In this document: one piece after another, positions 1 through 3,600 of the stretch
How the letters are laid out: each line of letters opens with the position of its first letter
How positions within the stretch are numbered: the stretch's first letter is position 1
Notes under the pieces: model-generated
What the model saw: only the letters and a program-made list of their open reading frames with translations
Database searches by the model: none
What the model was told of the DNA's origin: nothing
Assembly (NCBI GenBank): GCA_945224895.1
Contig: CALYNW010000058.1
Span: 1 to 6,450, forward strand
Source of the DNA: an uncultured Clostridia bacterium
GTDB taxonomy: Bacteria > Bacillota > Clostridia > Oscillospirales > Acutalibacteraceae
Direction of reading: 5' to 3'
DNA: 6,450 nucleotides
Translations under genes and position numbers: made by a program

Positions 1-53
1 CGAGATCAACACGCGTCAGATCGTCGGCAGCGTCAGATGTGTATAAGAGACAG
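1..53 (+). other. Untrimmed Illumina Nextera adapter (P5 tail, i5 index, transposon mosaic end)
   Basis: This stretch is synthetic library sequence, not genome. Positions 1-12 match the end of the P5 flow-cell oligo with one mismatch (CGAGATCAACAC where the oligo has CGAGATCTACAC). Positions 13-20 (GCGTCAGA) sit where the 8-base i5 index belongs. Positions 21-34 are the read-1 linker TCGTCGGCAGCGTC. Positions 35-53 are the 19-base Tn5 mosaic end, AGATGTGTATAAGAGACAG. The parts are in exactly the order of a dual-indexed Nextera fragment. Genuine insert therefore begins at 54, and the left edge of the window is a contig end rather than a natural junction. Confidence 0.98.
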
Positions 54-502
54 GTTTTAAGGGCGGTATAGTCAAACACCTGATATTCGGGAATAATATC
101 ATAGCTTCTCACAGACTGCTTATCTGCATTATTATACAAAACTGCAAACCGTGTAACCTCTGCACCTGTACCCGCAGTAGTTGGAACGGCAAGAATTTTA
201 ACATTTTTCTCTGAATAATACTTTATTCCCTTGGCAGTATCCATTGCACTGCCTCCGCCGACAGTTACTATAAAATCGCAATTTTCCGAATTAAAAAGCT
301 CAACGCCTTTATTAACAGAGCTGATTTCGGGACAGGGCTCAAAATCGGTAAAGGATACACAGCTAAAGCCTGCATCGTCTATTGCCTTTCTGTAGCCGTA
401 TCTGTCAAATTCACTGCTTGCAACGAACAAAATTTTTGACGGGCTTTCCTTTTTCAAAATTTCAATAAATTCTTTTTTAAAGCACTCGTTATTATAATCC
501 AT
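54..502 (-). CDS. Iron-containing alcohol dehydrogenase family protein, N-terminal fragment (possibly phosphonoacetaldehyde reductase-like)
   Basis: Translation from the ATG at 502 gives about 150 residues beginning MDYNNECFKK. Two hallmark motifs of the Fe-ADH (class III/IV) dehydroquinate-synthase-like fold are visible. VGGGSAMDTAK (residues ~81-91) is the nucleotide-phosphate-binding Gly-rich loop. PTTAGTGAEVTRFAV (~107-121) is the second NAD(P)-proximal motif. Family members are usually about 350-400 residues and reduce or oxidise small aldehydes and alcohols using NAD(P)H and a divalent metal. The metal-binding Asp/His residues lie later in the protein and are missing because the contig ends at the adapter. 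The EVTRFAVLY...KQSV segment recalls phosphonoacetaldehyde reductases of phosphonate biosynthesis. That comparison is from memory and tentative, so substrate is left open. The start is supported by a GAGGTG site 5 bases upstream and a consensus promoter. The protein is cytosolic by family, and no signal peptide is seen. The frame stays open through the adapter, so residues encoded below position 53 are artefactual. Confidence 0.9.
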
Positions 503-507
503 TAGAA

Positions 508-513
508 CACCTC
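508..513 (-). promoter_or_regulatory. Ribosome binding site of the Fe-ADH gene
   Basis: Read on the minus strand, GAGGTG lies 5 bases before the ATG at 502 and matches the Shine-Dalgarno core at good spacing. It fixes the start codon of the dehydrogenase gene. Confidence 0.85.
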
Positions 514-529
514 ATTTTCTTATAATTAC

Positions 530-557
530 ATTATATCATTATTTTTCTAAAAGACAA
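530..557 (-). promoter_or_regulatory. Sigma-A/sigma-70-type promoter with extended -10 for the Fe-ADH gene
   Basis: On the minus strand a perfect TATAAT (-10) occupies 535-530 and is preceded by TGA, giving the extended -10 form TGnTATAAT. A -35-like TTGTCT (4 of 6 consensus bases) lies at 557-552 with a 16-base spacer. Initiation would fall near 523, leaving a leader of about 20 bases that contains the ribosome binding site. With so short a leader there is no room for a riboswitch. No operator palindrome is evident. Confidence 0.72.
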
Positions 558-565
558 CAGTTTAA

Positions 566-603
566 AAGGACTGCACCAAACTCAAAGGTCTGATACAGTC
601 CTT
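566..603 (-). terminator. Putative intrinsic terminator of the giant beta-helical gene
   Basis: Three bases after the TAA stop at 609-607, the minus strand reads AAGGACTG (603-596), a 22-base interior, then CAGTCCTT (573-566). This forms an 8-bp perfect stem, with extra ACC/GGT pairing possible inside the loop and TTT/AAA pairing outside it. The 3' arm runs into a short TTTT tract followed by AAA, so the U-run is weak by textbook standards. Its position directly between a stop codon and the next gene's promoter supports a terminator role. Confidence 0.62.
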
Positions 604-606
604 AAA

Positions 607-3600
607 TTACTGTGCGTTTACTATTTTAGAATCGAAGAACAAATCTGCACCGTTTGACATATTCTGATTTGCCGTCTCACGGTCATACATATAGATATCT
701 TCAACATTATCCTGAGCGTTATTATACTCTGACTCCGAAACAAGATATACACTTCCCGATTCTGCAATTTCAAGATTCATTGTTCTCCAGTTAGTGAATC
801 TGTGCATTGCGAAATAATAGGAATTAACATCTACCGTATCTCCGAGACCGCAGCCCCAAATTTCCGTATAATATCCGTCGATATTAAGATTACCGTTTGG
901 AGCATAGAATAATGCGCCTATCTTTCCGTACATTGCAAAATACTTAATATCGCCGTAATACGAAGCAACTGCATTGGGAAGCTGTTTAGCATTATTCTCG
1001 GCGTTATCACTCTTTGAATAAATATCGTAAAGCTCAACATTACCGAGATTTGCAACCAAATAGGTCAGCTTCATATCAATCGTAGTGGAAATCTTTATGT
1101 CATTATTTGCATAAATAACTACAGGGAATGCAGTTTTATTTTCCGAGCCTGAAGCAGTACCGTAGCTGTCGAAGCCTACAACAGATGTGTTACCCTTTAT
1201 GGAATCCCAGCTGATATTAGCACTGGGGGCAGAGCATTCAAAGTTATGTCCGAGATAAATCAGGGTATCCTGTCTGAGAACGCACTGACCGAGAACAATA
1301 GTATCATAGGTACCCATAAGCGAAGCATTCTTATTGAGTGTAAGCTCTCCGAGAGTATAAACACTGCCGTTTTTAGGAGTAAAGGTCTGCTGAATATTAT
1401 GAACTACCTTTTTAGCCTTATCTATTATTTCACCTAAAATCGTACCGTCGCTTTGGCTGATATACTGTTTTGCAACAAAAGTTTCATTTTCAAATGTTTC
1501 AGGCATTACCCACATATCCGAGTTGTGACGGAGAGTTAAATATTTAGGAGTAAATACATACTCGCCGACTGCCACACGTGAATAAGCAAATTCCTTAATA
1601 TAGCTTGTATAAGAAGCAAGGGTTTTACCTACATAGAACTGACCGCCCTTAGCAAGGTCGGAAGCATCATCTGCAAGCTCCTGCTCTGTGTCAATGGTTG
1701 TAGTATCCTTGATTACCTCTTCAGGTGCAGAATCGTCTCCGGCGCCGGTACTTCCACCGCTTTCTTCGCCCTCGCTGCCATTATATTCGCTTTCCGTACC
1801 CTCTGTTACGCCATGGAAATCAGATTCGTTAACAGTGTAGGTTCCGTTTGAATTCTTTGTAACGGTTCTTGTATAGTCACCGTATTTTCCAAGCTCAATA
1901 TAGCTTAACGCTGTCATATTTCCGCCGACTACAGCAGTCGTACAATCACGAATTTTGATGAATGAACCAACTGCCTGCATACTGCCTGCAACATGGAATT
2001 CCGAATAAGAGCCACCCTCAATAGAGGTAAGTGCCTTAAGCTTTTTACCTACATAGATTTTAGCATCGTGACGGAGAGTTAAATATTTATTGGAAACAAA
2101 ATCGTCTTTAACTCTTAAGGTAGTTGACGCATAAACCTTTGTATATCCGAGGCTGTTGAAATTACCGCCGACATACATTGAGCCTGCATTTGAGAAATTA
2201 TATTTAACCTTTGTTTCTCCTGCTTCTCTGTACTTAGCTTGAGTAGCCTGAGACTCGTCTCTGTTGTCGTCATAAAGAGATTTACCGATTTCAACATAGT
2301 CGTTGCACTTGAAATCACCGTAAATATGGTTTTTCGCCATATCACGGATTTTACAGGTGTCACGGACAAACATACTGCCATTCACTACAATTTTTGAGCA
2401 TATGTTTTCATCAAGACATTGATATACGAAAAATTTATAATCCGTACCGTCAAGAAGGTTTTGAATAGTCGTCTTAATGGTTCCGTTTGATATTGATGCA
2501 AGAATGGTATCAAGTGCACCGCCGTTAGAAATGCTCTTTTGACCGGCAACAAGCATTGTTACATTCTCTTTCATATAAATCTTACAGTTAGCATATAAGG
2601 ATCCGCCCACATAGATATTTGTATTTGAATAAATATCCATATCACGTGACCTGTTTGCCGGAACAGATACGCTTGAAGCCGCGACGGTTTTACCAAGCGT
2701 GTTTACAAGCATATTTCCACCGACGTAAACATAAGCACTTGAAAGAGTTTTATCCTTTGAATCGTTCTTATCGTCCTTATAGCTGTAGCAATCATGACCA
2801 TCATTCGTTCCAAAGCATTCCACGTTGAGCTTTGTGCTTCGCTTTGACTGATAATCTTCGCCGCACATAAATATGCTGTCGTTACCTACAACTACACCGC
2901 CGCCTGCGAATACTCTTCCGCCTACAAAGGTCTTTGTATTATTAAACATCCAAAGTGCAGTTCTGTAATATGAACGATCTGCATTTGTATAACCGAGTAA
3001 ATCTCCGCCGACATAGGTTGTTCCGAAGTTGATAAATGAGCCTGCATCACCGGCTGCTTCAGATGTACCGAGCTTCATATCTCCTCCGCAATAGAGAAGC
3101 GAATTAGGATATGTGCTTGAAGCGATGTCCTTTGTGATATAGTAGGAGCCGTTTCTGACTGATGTACTACTTGAGTCTCTGTATGACCTGTTATTTACGG
3201 TTTCATTAGACTGCTCATCATTGGTAATTGTTCCGGTAATTATAAATTTACCGCAGTTATAGAGAGCATAGCCGAACTTCAGATTTCCGTCGGTTGCAAA
3301 GGTTGCATCTACTGCATTGAGCATTGCGTTTGAATTAAGGAAAATATTACCTCCGAAATGAGCTATTGCTCCGTCTTGATTAAGAAAAGCAATATCTGCC
3401 GCCGGAGCTGAATCGGAATGATAATATCCCTGAATATTGGCTCCGCCGTTGCAATAAATTTTACCCCAGTTTTGCAGGCTTCCGCCGACAGTAAAGCCGT
3501 TGGAGCCGCCGATATAAATAACCGCATCCGTAACCCTATCGGTTTCCTTACCGCCGTTTCTGATTGAAAAGCCCTTTTTCAGATTTGCTACGGTATTATA

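Noticed and set aside
35..53. Tn5 mosaic end as a natural transposon terminus
   Set aside because: It is directly joined to the Nextera linker, an index-sized octamer and P5 sequence, so it is a library artefact rather than an IS50/Tn5 end.
503..606. Riboswitch or leader regulation of the dehydrogenase gene
   Set aside because: The likely start site near 523 leaves only about 20 bases of leader. The only hairpin lies upstream of the promoter and fits better as the previous gene's terminator.
1246..1437. Small plus-strand frames at 1246-1437, 2619-2828 and 4292-4489
   Set aside because: Each is short, antisense to the repeat-encoding gene, and has no domain-like sequence. They are shadow frames of biased codons.
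2115..2381. Out-of-frame minus-strand frames at 2115-2381, 4413-4640 and 4983-5189
   Set aside because: They overlap the giant gene in another frame. The giant frame is continuous and repeat-consistent across all three, so no frameshift or nested gene is supported.
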